A stretch of DNA of 64,000 bases. Origin: Chryseobacterium salivictor (GTDB lineage: Bacteria > Bacteroidota > Bacteroidia > Flavobacteriales > Weeksellaceae). Positions 45,564-53,369 of this stretch are shown piece by piece (positions within the stretch are counted from its first letter, which is position 1; the number at the start of each line of letters is the position of its first letter). Both the position numbers and the translations under genes were made by a program. Below the pieces are notes generated by a model, which was given only the letters and a program-made list of their open reading frames with translations, had not been told where the DNA came from and made no database searches. Location of the stretch: positions 992,001 to 1,056,000 of the forward strand of contig NZ_CP037954.1 of NCBI RefSeq assembly GCF_004359195.1, given 5' to 3'.

Positions 45564-46205
45564 ATGAAAAAATTAGTATTAATAATGTTTGTCCTTTGCT
45601 CAGTAAGCATTTTTGCCCAAACGGCCTTTGAAAAAGTGATGACTGAAAAAATCGAAAAATTAGAACAGTCTAAAACGGCGGAAGATTTTACTGCGGTTTC
45701 AAATGATTTTGTAAGAATCGGTGATAAAGAAAAAACAGAGTGGCTGCCTTATTATTACGCTGCTCATGCCATGATTGAAAAAGGCAGAAGTTTAATGCGT
45801 GCCGGAAAACTTTCAGAACTGGACGCTGTTGCGGCAGAAGCACAAACTTCTTTAGACAAAGCATATTCACTGAGTAAAGATAATGCAGAAATCCTGATTT
45901 TACAGAAAATGATTCACGGTTTAAAAATGATGGTCGACCCGCAATCGAGATTTATGAGCGAAGGAATGTTGGGCGCAGATGCTTTAGGAAAGGCAGAAAA
46001 ACTGGATTCCGGAAACCCCAGAATTACTTTATTGAAAGCAGAAGATACGTATTATACGCCGGAACAGTTTGGTGGCAGTAAAACAAAAGGTTTGGAATTA
46101 TTTCAAAAATCGCTGGACCAGTTCAAAGTGTACCAGTCAAAATCAGCATTACATCCGACTTGGGGGAAAGGCGAAGCGGAATATTTCCTGGCGAGTAAAC
46201 CTTAA
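45564..46205 (+). CDS. Secreted helical protein of unknown function
   Basis: From the ATG at 45564 it has 213 residues with a signal peptide (MKKLVLIMFVLCSVSIFAQ). The rest is helical with Ala/Glu/Lys-rich repeats that look like tetratricopeptide-type helical pairs (LEQSKTAEDFTAV, YYAAHAMIEKGRSLM). The upstream ATG at 45525 overlaps a promoter element and is unlikely. It follows a TonB-dependent receptor; whether they act together is not shown. A terminator is at 46226. Confidence 0.8.
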   Translation: MKKLVLIMFVLCSVSIFAQTAFEKVMTEKIEKLEQSKTAEDFTAVSNDFVRIGDKEKTEWLPYYYAAHAMIEKGRSLMRAGKLSELDAVAAEAQTSLDKAYSLSKDNAEILILQKMIHGLKMMVDPQSRFMSEGMLGADALGKAEKLDSGNPRITLLKAEDTYYTPEQFGGSKTKGLELFQKSLDQFKVYQSKSALHPTWGKGEAEYFLASKP

Positions 46206-46225
46206 TTCAATTTAATTCGCCATAA

Positions 46226-46255
46226 AACCTCTGGAATTTCCAGAGGTTATTTTTG
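46226..46255. terminator. Terminator after the secreted protein
   Basis: AACCTCTGGAA and TTCCAGAGGTT form a near-perfect palindrome ending in ATTTTTG. Confidence 0.75.
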
Positions 46256-46409
46256 TTTGAAGCAAAAAATAAATCGCTATTTTTACCCGTTGAAAAAATG
46301 AGCGGAAATTTCTTTTAACATCGGACTTTCTCCGCAATTCATTTAATGAAAAATGACGCAGTTGCAATAATGAATAACTGCCAAAAACAGATTAGACCCT
46401 TTTATTAAA

Positions 46410-48170
46410 ATGTCGGATATTATAAAACTTTTACCAGATCATGTTGCCAACCAAATCGCCGCCGGAGAAGTGGTGCAGCGGCCTGCTTCTATCGTAAAAG
46501 AATTAGTCGAAAATTCTATCGACGCTGGTGCCACAAAAATCGAACTGATTATTCGGGATGCCGGGCGTAACTTGATTCAGGTCGTAGATAACGGAAACGG
46601 CATGAGTGAAACTGATGCGAGGCTGGCGTTCGAAAGACACGCAACTTCAAAGATCAGTACCACCGAAGATATCTTTCGGATTTCAACCAAAGGCTTTCGT
46701 GGTGAAGCTTTGGCTTCGATTGCCGCGGTAGCAGAAGTGGAGTTGAAAACCAAAACGAAAGATGCCAAAATCGGTACCAATATTTATATTGAAGGCGGAG
46801 GATTCCAATTTCAGGAACCGATTCAAACAGCGGAAGGTTCCAATTTTTCAGTGAAGAATCTGTTCTATAATGTTCCGGCCAGAAGAAAATTTCTGAAAAA
46901 CAACAATATTGAATTCCGTCATATTATTGACGAATTTCAAAGGGTTGCTTTGGCTCACGAAAATCTGGATTTCGAGCTTTTCCACAATGACGATATTGTT
47001 TTCAGATTGCGGAAAGGCAGTTTGTTGCAGAGAATTGTAGATGTTTTTGGCCGAAAATTACAGCCGCTTCTTATTCCTATTAAAGAAGATTTGGGCTGGA
47101 TTCAACTCAACGGATTTGTCGCAAAACCGGAAGGCGCTAAAAAAAACAGGGGCGAACAGTTTTTCTTTGTTAATGGGAGATATTTCAGAAGTCCTTACTT
47201 TAATAAAGCCGTTCAGGAAGCATTCGAAGGCTTGCTTTTGCCGGGATATATTCCGACATTTTTCCTGTTTCTGGAATTGGATCCGCAGAAAGTGGATGTC
47301 AACATTCATCCTCAAAAAACGGAAGTTAAATTTGAAGATGATAATTTGATTTTCGCTTTGATCCGATCCACGATCAAGCGGTCTTTGGGCATCTATAATG
47401 TTTCGCCAAGTCTGGATTTTGAACGCGATTCAGGAATGGATGCTTTTTTAAACCAACCAAAAACCGGTGGAAGTTTTAAAGCACCTGAAATCGTGGTCGA
47501 CCGTGATTACAATCCTTTCCGTGAAGAAACCGTTTCGCCGGGTGAAAAAGTGGCGATGGCTGAAATGTATCAGCAAAATATACAGGCAGAACCTTCGAAA
47601 ATTAATTTATTTGAAGAAGAAGATTTCGATGAGGATTTAATGCGTCTTCCAAACGGATATTGGCTTTTTAATAAAAACGGAAAAACATTAATGCTCGACT
47701 TGGGCAGAATGCACCGCCTGATCGTGAGTGAAAGAAATGCAAAAAAGAAACGCAGTAATGAAAAACATACGCTTCTTTTTTCGCTCGAATACCACATGAA
47801 TGAAACGGAGAAAAATAAGTTCCGCTCCATTAAAAAGTATCTACCGGAACTGGGTTTTGAAATGATTATTGCAAACGACAATGTGCTGCGGATCGATGCG
47901 GTGCCGCAAGGATTAAAAGAAACCCAGGTGATGAAATTCCTCGAAAATATTTTTGAAATATTAGAATACCGTACGGAAGAGGAATTTCTGGATTTTTATA
48001 ACAGCCAATGGAATAAAATCCAGAGCAAATCGCGTTTTGATTTCTTATATAAAATGGATGCTGAACAGGTGATTAAAGATTTCACTGCATTGGGTTTTCC
48101 AGAATATTTACCATCGGGGAAAAGATGTTTTATCGAAGTCCCATTAGATGAATTAAAAAATAAATTTTAA
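46410..48170 (+). CDS. mutL: DNA mismatch repair protein MutL
   Basis: This GHKL ATPase couples mismatch recognition to strand excision. The 586-residue protein has ATPase motifs KELVENSIDAGA (E31 catalytic, N35), DNGNGM at 60-65 and GFRGEAL at 95-101. The C-terminal half has the dimerisation fold but none of the usual endonuclease motifs: the DQHA(X)2E(X)4E position reads DLGRMHRLIVSE (D430), and the final CPHGRP motif reads LPSGKR (567-572). It heads an operon with a rhomboid, an EEP hydrolase and a lipoprotein, spacing 3, 10 and 2 bases. Confidence 0.93.
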   Translation: MSDIIKLLPDHVANQIAAGEVVQRPASIVKELVENSIDAGATKIELIIRDAGRNLIQVVDNGNGMSETDARLAFERHATSKISTTEDIFRISTKGFRGEALASIAAVAEVELKTKTKDAKIGTNIYIEGGGFQFQEPIQTAEGSNFSVKNLFYNVPARRKFLKNNNIEFRHIIDEFQRVALAHENLDFELFHNDDIVFRLRKGSLLQRIVDVFGRKLQPLLIPIKEDLGWIQLNGFVAKPEGAKKNRGEQFFFVNGRYFRSPYFNKAVQEAFEGLLLPGYIPTFFLFLELDPQKVDVNIHPQKTEVKFEDDNLIFALIRSTIKRSLGIYNVSPSLDFERDSGMDAFLNQPKTGGSFKAPEIVVDRDYNPFREETVSPGEKVAMAEMYQQNIQAEPSKINLFEEEDFDEDLMRLPNGYWLFNKNGKTLMLDLGRMHRLIVSERNAKKKRSNEKHTLLFSLEYHMNETEKNKFRSIKKYLPELGFEMIIANDNVLRIDAVPQGLKETQVMKFLENIFEILEYRTEEEFLDFYNSQWNKIQSKSRFDFLYKMDAEQVIKDFTALGFPEYLPSGKRCFIEVPLDELKNKF

Positions 48171-48173
48171 ATT

Positions 48174-48815
48174 ATGTTTCCAAGACTCACGCCGATCACC
48201 AAAAACATCATCATCCTGAATGTCATATTTTATTTGGCTTCGAATTTCATTATGTTTCCAAAACTGTATGAAATGTTTTCGGTGTATTATATTGCTTCTC
48301 CTTATTTCAAGGTTTGGCAGGTCATCACGCACATGTTTATGCATGCACCGTTGGAAAGCGGGATGGGGATTACGCATATTCTTTTTAATATGTTGACATT
48401 AATGAGTTTCGGTCCGGTTCTGGAGCAGGTTGTTGGTGATAGAAAATATATCATTCTTTATTTTGCCAGCGGTATCGGAGCGTATGCTTTGAACTGTGGC
48501 TGGAATTATTTTGAACTCAGCCAGGGCGCAAATCCAGCGGATATTTATGCCATTCCTATGATGGGCGCCTCGGGTGCGATTTTCGGTGTTGTTGCTGCAT
48601 TTTCGACCATGTTCCCGGATTCCAAATTATTCTTTATGTTTGTTCCTTTTGGGATTAAAGCCAAATATCTTTTACCCGCAATCATCGTGATTTCACTCTA
48701 TTTAGGATTTAGTGGATCGATGGCAGGAGTTGCCCATTTTGCTCATATTGGTGGCGCCGTCGTCGGGTATCTTCTGGCAAAGAGATGGAAAGACAATCAG
48801 TACAGAATTAATTAA
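48174..48815 (+). CDS. Rhomboid-family intramembrane serine protease
   Basis: The 213-residue protein has six membrane spans with the catalytic serine S133 in GASG (131-134) and H191 in HIGG. An HM/H pair near 53-57 is typical for rhomboids of Bacteroidota. It starts 3 bases after mutL and is followed 10 bases later by the EEP gene, so translation is probably coupled. Its substrate is unknown. Confidence 0.9.
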   Translation: MFPRLTPITKNIIILNVIFYLASNFIMFPKLYEMFSVYYIASPYFKVWQVITHMFMHAPLESGMGITHILFNMLTLMSFGPVLEQVVGDRKYIILYFASGIGAYALNCGWNYFELSQGANPADIYAIPMMGASGAIFGVVAAFSTMFPDSKLFFMFVPFGIKAKYLLPAIIVISLYLGFSGSMAGVAHFAHIGGAVVGYLLAKRWKDNQYRIN

Positions 48816-48825
48816 AACTGAACTG

Positions 48826-49806
48826 GTGAAAATATTCAGATCTGGTTTAGTTCTTATTCATCTCTTCACTATTGTCTCGCACAGCGGAACGGTATTGAAC
48901 GATTACGTTTCTCCCAATGTATTTCCCTACTTAAATCTGCTTTCGCTAGCATTTCCGGTATTGATGATTTTGAATATCATCCTTTGTATTTTCTGGATAA
49001 TTCTGTGGAAGAAACGGGCGTTGTTTTTTATCGCCATCACCTTAATGATGATTATGCCGATCCGAAGATGGGTGAACTGGACCGAAAAAGTTGCAGAAAA
49101 ACCAAATCTTAAGATTGTGACCATGAACATTAAAGCCGGATCAATAGGCGGAAATAACAAAATAAATGAATATTTAGAAAAAACCGATGCAGATCTTATC
49201 TTTGGGCAGGAATATGGAGGTGAGTTTAACATTCCCACTTATCCTTACCGAACCGATAAATACGAGATTGTTGCTCTTAATTCAAAGACTGAAATCGTCA
49301 ATCAGGGAAAATTAACCACCACCGGAAACGGCAACGCTTTTTTCGCAGATATCAAGTTTAAAGGTAAAATAATCAGGGTGGTCAATGTGTATCTGAATCC
49401 TTTTTCTTTTGATAAACAGATGGTAAAACCGGTAGAAGATCTGGAGAAAAATACAACTAAACTAAAAGGCATTATCAGAAAATTGGTGCCGACTTTTAAA
49501 ATACATCAGCAGGAAATTGCGGATATCCGTAAAGCCATCGATGATTCTCCGTATCCGGTCATTCTTGCGGGCGATTTTAATTCGGTTCCTAATTCGTATG
49601 AATATTATACATTGGGCCGTGGTTTGAAAGATGCTTTTGTAGAAGTGGGAAGAGGAAGCTCAACCAGTTTTCATGATTATAAATTCCCGATCAGAATTGA
49701 TTATATCTTTACTTCGAAAGAAATAAAACCCATCAGCTACCGCGTCGATCGGTCGGTTAAACTTTCGGACCATTTTCCGGTTATTGCTGAATTTAAAATT
49801 GATTAA
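48826..49806 (+). CDS. Endonuclease/exonuclease/phosphatase-family protein with membrane anchor
   Basis: I choose the GTG at 48826 as start (326 residues), 10 bases after the rhomboid stop; an upstream ATG at 48712 lies inside the rhomboid gene. The N-terminus has about three hydrophobic spans, then an EEP fold with MNIKAGS, GQEYGG, ILAGDFNSVPNS, RIDYIFTS and LSDHFPVIAEF. The catalytic His-Asp-Asn pattern (GDFN, SDH) is intact. The outside location suggests a phosphodiesterase or nuclease acting at the envelope; the substrate is unknown. Confidence 0.82.
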   Translation: MKIFRSGLVLIHLFTIVSHSGTVLNDYVSPNVFPYLNLLSLAFPVLMILNIILCIFWIILWKKRALFFIAITLMMIMPIRRWVNWTEKVAEKPNLKIVTMNIKAGSIGGNNKINEYLEKTDADLIFGQEYGGEFNIPTYPYRTDKYEIVALNSKTEIVNQGKLTTTGNGNAFFADIKFKGKIIRVVNVYLNPFSFDKQMVKPVEDLEKNTTKLKGIIRKLVPTFKIHQQEIADIRKAIDDSPYPVILAGDFNSVPNSYEYYTLGRGLKDAFVEVGRGSSTSFHDYKFPIRIDYIFTSKEIKPISYRVDRSVKLSDHFPVIAEFKID

Positions 49807-49808
49807 AA

Positions 49809-50171
49809 ATGAGAAGTACGTCCATTATAATTATTCTTTTACTCTTTATTTCCTGTGGAAAGGAAACTGCTAAACAAAAGGTGATTCCGCAGGAAACCAA
49901 CTCTGTTCCGCCGTATGATACCATCGCCATCGATTCTTTCTCGCAGGGGGCGACATCTGTTGATATTGCAAGGAAGATTAAAATATCTTCGCTAAAATAT
50001 CAGGATTCTTTAAAACAGATTAAAATGAAGAACGAAGAGGAGCAACTGCTGAAAACAGCGAAGGAAGAAAAGTTGAATGCTGAGAAAAAAGTGGCAGAAG
50101 CGATAAAGAAAACAGACCTTGGTAAATCTAAAGAAAAACCTCAGGTTACGCAGGAGACGGTTAATCCGTAA
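49809..50171 (+). CDS. Small lipoprotein, coiled coil
   Basis: This 120-residue lipoprotein (lipobox LLFISC) has a helical, Lys/Glu-rich region from about residue 60 to 110 that forms a coiled coil. It starts 2 bases after the EEP stop and is the last gene of the mutL operon. No family is recognised. Confidence 0.7.
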   Translation: MRSTSIIIILLLFISCGKETAKQKVIPQETNSVPPYDTIAIDSFSQGATSVDIARKIKISSLKYQDSLKQIKMKNEEEQLLKTAKEEKLNAEKKVAEAIKKTDLGKSKEKPQVTQETVNP

Positions 50172-50187
50172 TTTTGTTTTACATTTG
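50169..50187 (+). promoter_or_regulatory. Two overlapping -7 promoter elements for the lipoprotein
   Basis: TAATTTTG (50169-50176) and TACATTTG (50180-50187) both fit TAnnTTTG, 34 and 23 bases before the ATG at 50211. The first overlaps the stop codon of the previous gene. Confidence 0.5.
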
Positions 50188-50210
50188 AATTTCACTTAAA
50201 TACATACATT

Positions 50211-50555
50211 ATGAAAAATTATTTTTTAATTGCAGCAGTTCTTTCTTTAGGATTAATGAGCTGTAAAAAGTCAGAAACAAAAGTTGAAACCACAGAAAAT
50301 CCTGACGGCACGGTAACTACTACAACGACAGAAAGTGAACATTCTACCACCGTTGATTCTGCAAAAATTAATGCGACCGTTGATCAGGCAAAGGAAAAAC
50401 TGGATGAAGCCGGACATAAAATTGATGCTGCGGCAGACAAAGGCCTTCATCAACTGAAAAAAGCGGGTGAAGAGGTAAAAGACGCCGCAGCGAAAGGTGC
50501 TGAGAAAGTAGAAAAAGGCGCCGAAAAGGTAAAAGAAGATCTGAAGAAAAAATAG
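50211..50555 (+). CDS. Lipoprotein with amphipathic-helix repeats
   Basis: The 114-residue lipoprotein (lipobox LGLMSC) has a Thr/Glu/Ser-rich linker (about 25-45). Then about 65 residues form Ala-, Lys- and Glu-rich helices with a near 11-residue rhythm (DQAKEKLDEAG, then KIDAAADKG, EEVKDAAAKG, EKVEKGAEK). This is like LEA or apolipoprotein-type amphipathic proteins. It has its own promoter and is followed by a terminator. A stress or membrane-stabilising role is inference. Confidence 0.75.
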   Translation: MKNYFLIAAVLSLGLMSCKKSETKVETTENPDGTVTTTTTESEHSTTVDSAKINATVDQAKEKLDEAGHKIDAAADKGLHQLKKAGEEVKDAAAKGAEKVEKGAEKVKEDLKKK

Positions 50556-50556
50556 G

Positions 50557-50588
50557 AAAATCTGCTGTTGATTCAGCAGATTTTTTTT
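50557..50588 (+). terminator. Terminator after the lipoprotein
   Basis: AAAATCTGCTG and CAGCAGATTTT form an 11-bp stem with a 6-base loop and a T-run. It just overlaps the stop codon of the convergent GH3-like gene. Confidence 0.85.
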
Positions 50589-52101
50589 ATTCATTCATCT
50601 TTAATAACGGCTCGATATATTCGCGGTCATTGCTCAGACGCGGGACTTTGTTCTGGCCGCCGAGTTTTCCTCTTTCAGACATCCAGTTGTAGAAAAGATG
50701 AGGTTTGGCAACGTGAATGATCGGTTTTTTCAACGTTATATTGTTATACCTTTTCGCTTCATAATCGGAGTTTACCGATTTTAAATGATTGTCGAAAACT
50801 TCGCTGAATCTTTCTAAATCAGCAGGCTGTTGGGTGAATTCGAAAATCCATTCGTGGGCGCCACTTTCGCCCTGCTGCATAAAAACCGGGGCACCGGTAA
50901 AATCAAGAATGGAGGAATCTGTTGCTTCACATGCTTTTGAAAGTGCCGTTTCTACATTGTCGATCATCAGTTCTTCCCCAAAAGCATTGATGTAATGTTT
51001 CGTTCTTCCGGAAACTTTGATCCTGTAAGGCTGCAATGAGGTGAACCGAACGGTATCGCCAATTAAATAGCGCCAAAGTCCGCTGTTCGTGGTAATAACC
51101 ATCGCGTAATTTTTGCCGATTTCTACCTCCTCTAAAGGAATTGCCTGTAAGTTGTCCGGGTCGAACTGATCCATCGGAATAAATTCGTAGAAAATCCCGT
51201 AATCCAGCATGAGCAGCATTTCGTCACTTCCGTACTGATCCTGAATGGCAAAGAATCCTTCTGAAGCATTATAAATTTCGTAGTAATTAATGTCTTTTCC
51301 GATGATCTTTTTGTACTGTTCGCGGTAAGGTTTGAAACTGATTCCACCATGGAAAAAAACTTCCAGATTCGGCCATAATGCTGAAATGTTTTCTTTACCG
51401 GTTTCTTTTAAAATCCTTTGCAACAAAACCATCATCCAACTGGGCACGCCGGTTAAACTTCCGACTTCTTCATTGGTCACTTCAGAAACGATGGCGTTTA
51501 ATTTGGTTTCCCATTCCGACATCAGCGACACCTTTTTGCTCGGTGTGGTCGTAATCTCTACCCAAAAAGGAAGATTGTCTATTAAAATGGCAGAAAGATC
51601 TCCGAATTTGGTGTTGAAGTTTTCGTAGAAATCCGCGCTTCCGCCTAAACGGAGATTTTTATTGGTAAAGAGTTGATTGTCGGGGTGATTGTTGGCGTAA
51701 ATAGAGATGAGGTCTTTGCCTGCTTTCATGTGGCATAATTCTAAACTCTCATCGGTAATGGGAATGAATTTGCTTTTCGCATTGGTTGTTCCCGAAGATT
51801 TGGCGAAGTTTTTCACCAAACCCGGCCAGAAAACATCCTTTTTGCCTTGTCTTGCCTGCTCAATATACGGTTCGAAATCTTCGTAAGTAACGATGGGAAC
51901 GTTGGCCGTAAAGTCCCGATACGTTGAAATGGAACTGAAGCCATGAATTTTTCCGTAATCGGTATTTTCGGCATAATACAACTGGGAGAAGAGCACTCCG
52001 TTTTGGGTTTCGATGGGATTATCCATGAATTTCTGAATCTGGTCAATCCGCTGCCGGATAAACCAATTAACCACGGTATTGAAAAGTGCTTTCGTCGCCA
52101 T
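50587..52101 (-). CDS. GH3-like acyl-adenylating protein
   Basis: The 504-residue protein is of the GH3 branch of the ANL adenylating superfamily. In plants, GH3 enzymes activate acid hormones and join them to amino acids. The ATP loop SSGTTNAKS is at 102-110, with YNASEGFF and RYLIGDTVRFT segments further on. Bacterial homologues are common in Bacteroidota but their substrate is not known. A -7 element lies only 6 bases before the ATG, so the message may have almost no leader. Confidence 0.88.
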   Translation of the reverse strand: MATKALFNTVVNWFIRQRIDQIQKFMDNPIETQNGVLFSQLYYAENTDYGKIHGFSSISTYRDFTANVPIVTYEDFEPYIEQARQGKKDVFWPGLVKNFAKSSGTTNAKSKFIPITDESLELCHMKAGKDLISIYANNHPDNQLFTNKNLRLGGSADFYENFNTKFGDLSAILIDNLPFWVEITTTPSKKVSLMSEWETKLNAIVSEVTNEEVGSLTGVPSWMMVLLQRILKETGKENISALWPNLEVFFHGGISFKPYREQYKKIIGKDINYYEIYNASEGFFAIQDQYGSDEMLLMLDYGIFYEFIPMDQFDPDNLQAIPLEEVEIGKNYAMVITTNSGLWRYLIGDTVRFTSLQPYRIKVSGRTKHYINAFGEELMIDNVETALSKACEATDSSILDFTGAPVFMQQGESGAHEWIFEFTQQPADLERFSEVFDNHLKSVNSDYEAKRYNNITLKKPIIHVAKPHLFYNWMSERGKLGGQNKVPRLSNDREYIEPLLKMNE

Positions 52102-52106
52102 AACGA

Positions 52107-52114
52107 CAAATATA
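52107..52114 (-). promoter_or_regulatory. -7 promoter element of the GH3-like gene, possibly leaderless
   Basis: The minus strand reads TATATTTG, ending 6 bases before the ATG. With the usual spacing, transcription would begin at or near the start codon. Confidence 0.45.
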
Positions 52115-52151
52115 ATATATTTCTGCTAAATGATATTATGCAGAGAATGAC

Positions 52152-52188
52152 AAAAAAAATCCGCTTTATTACAAGCGGATTTTTTTTT
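52152..52188. terminator. Bidirectional terminator
   Basis: AATCCGCTT and AAGCGGATT form a 9-bp stem with a 6-base loop; runs of A and T flank it, so it works in both directions. Confidence 0.8.
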
Positions 52189-52203
52189 AACTAAAGGTTT
52201 AGT

Positions 52204-52614
52204 TTAGCAGTATTCCTGGTAGGCTCCCTGCAGGTTTGCAGCGATAGCTCCGGCAGGATTTCCTTCGATGTGGTGTCTTTCCAACATGTGAACCAGTTCG
52301 CCGTCTTTGAAAAGAGCAATACATGGAGAACTTGGCGGGAATGGTGCCAAAAACTTGCGCGCTTCGTCAACTGCTTCTTTGTCGTAACCTGCGAACACGG
52401 TGACAAGGTGGTCAGGTTTTTTATCTCCTGTAAGAGAGAAAACCGCGCCTGGTCTTGCTGCACCTGCTGCACAACCACAAACGGAGTTGATCATTAATAA
52501 CGTTGTACCTTCTTTTTTAATCGCTTGATTTACTGCTTCAGCAGAGGTTAAGTCTTGGAACCCTTTATCGGTTAGCTCATGCTTCATTGGCATTACTAAA
52601 TCTTCTGGATACAT
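52204..52614 (-). CDS. Bacilliredoxin (BrxA/BrxB family)
   Basis: It reduces protein-bacillithiol mixed disulfides. The 136-residue protein has the family motif CGC at 46-48 (NSVCGCAAG), a thioredoxin-like fold and the end QGAYQEYC. It belongs to the YphP/YqiW family. A -7 element (TAAATTTG) is at 52663-52670, minus strand. Confidence 0.92.
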   Translation of the reverse strand: MYPEDLVMPMKHELTDKGFQDLTSAEAVNQAIKKEGTTLLMINSVCGCAAGAARPGAVFSLTGDKKPDHLVTVFAGYDKEAVDEARKFLAPFPPSSPCIALFKDGELVHMLERHHIEGNPAGAIAANLQGAYQEYC

Positions 52615-52662
52615 ATTGTATTTTTTTTAAATTGTACTTTTATTTAGAACTGTTCTGATTTG

Positions 52663-52670
52663 CAAATTTA
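52663..52670 (-). promoter_or_regulatory. -7 promoter element for the bacilliredoxin
   Basis: The minus strand reads TAAATTTG, 49 bases before the ATG at 52614. Confidence 0.5.
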
Positions 52671-52747
52671 AGTATTATTAATCAGACTGCTTCAATTGTA
52701 TTTTCATCAAAACCATTCCATCTTCTAAAGTACGACTTTTTGTCCGC

Positions 52748-52778
52748 AAAAAACCCGGAACAAAAATGCTCCGGGTTT
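52748..52778 (-). terminator. Terminator after YqeY, end of the dcw transcript
   Basis: AAACCCGGA (52751-52759) pairs with TCCGGGTTT (52770-52778). On the minus strand six T follow, so this can end the YqeY or dcw transcript. Confidence 0.75.
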
Positions 52779-52819
52779 AATCAAATCGATATGCAAAGGT
52801 TGAATATCCTAACTGATCC

Positions 52820-53266
52820 TTAAGAAAGTAATTTTTTAGCCATCTCGGAAATACTTTTTCCGTCGCTCTTTCCTGCAAGAGATTTACTTGCCGTTCCCAT
52901 TACTTTTCCTAAATCTTTGGCGCTGGTGGCGCCGGTTTCTGCGATGATTTCTTTCATCGCTGCTTCCAGTTCATCGCTGGTCATTTGCTGCGGTAAGTAC
53001 TTCTCAATGACTTTGCTTTGTGCTTCTTCAACTTCGGCAAGATCGCCTCTGTTTTGTGCCATAAACTGGTCATAAGAATCTTTGCGCTGCTTTATCATTC
53101 TTTGTAAAATTGCGATTTCCTGTTCGGCAGAAACTTCCGCTCCTTTTGCTTCTGTTTTCAACAACAGGATTTGGGATTTTACTGCACGCAAAGCATCCAG
53201 AGCAACTTTATCTTTTGCGCGCATCGCGTCTTTGATCGCGTCGCTGATGATGATTTCTAAACTCAT
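52820..53266 (-). CDS. GatB/YqeY domain protein
   Basis: The 148-residue protein starts at the ATG at 53266 (MSLEIIISDAIKDAMRAKD); an in-frame ATG nine codons earlier is less likely. It is the stand-alone YqeY-type helical domain that also forms the C-terminus of GatB, with an N-terminal helical region and a C-terminal domain ending AKKLLS. Some relatives act with aminoacyl-tRNA amidation; its own role is not clear. It follows ftsZ after 103 bases and is a common neighbour in Bacteroidota. Confidence 0.9.
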   Translation of the reverse strand: MSLEIIISDAIKDAMRAKDKVALDALRAVKSQILLLKTEAKGAEVSAEQEIAILQRMIKQRKDSYDQFMAQNRGDLAEVEEAQSKVIEKYLPQQMTSDELEAAMKEIIAETGATSAKDLGKVMGTASKSLAGKSDGKSISEMAKKLLS

Positions 53267-53369
53267 ATTTTTTATAGTGTAACAATGAAACAATATATCA
53301 ATTTACCAATTGGTGACGCCTTTTGCAATTTGTCATATTGGTGAACCAGTACATTATTGCATTAAATTA

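Noticed and set aside
48712..48825. Upstream ATG of the EEP protein inside the rhomboid gene
   Set aside because: It would need over 100 bases of overlap; the GTG at 48826 has normal operon spacing.
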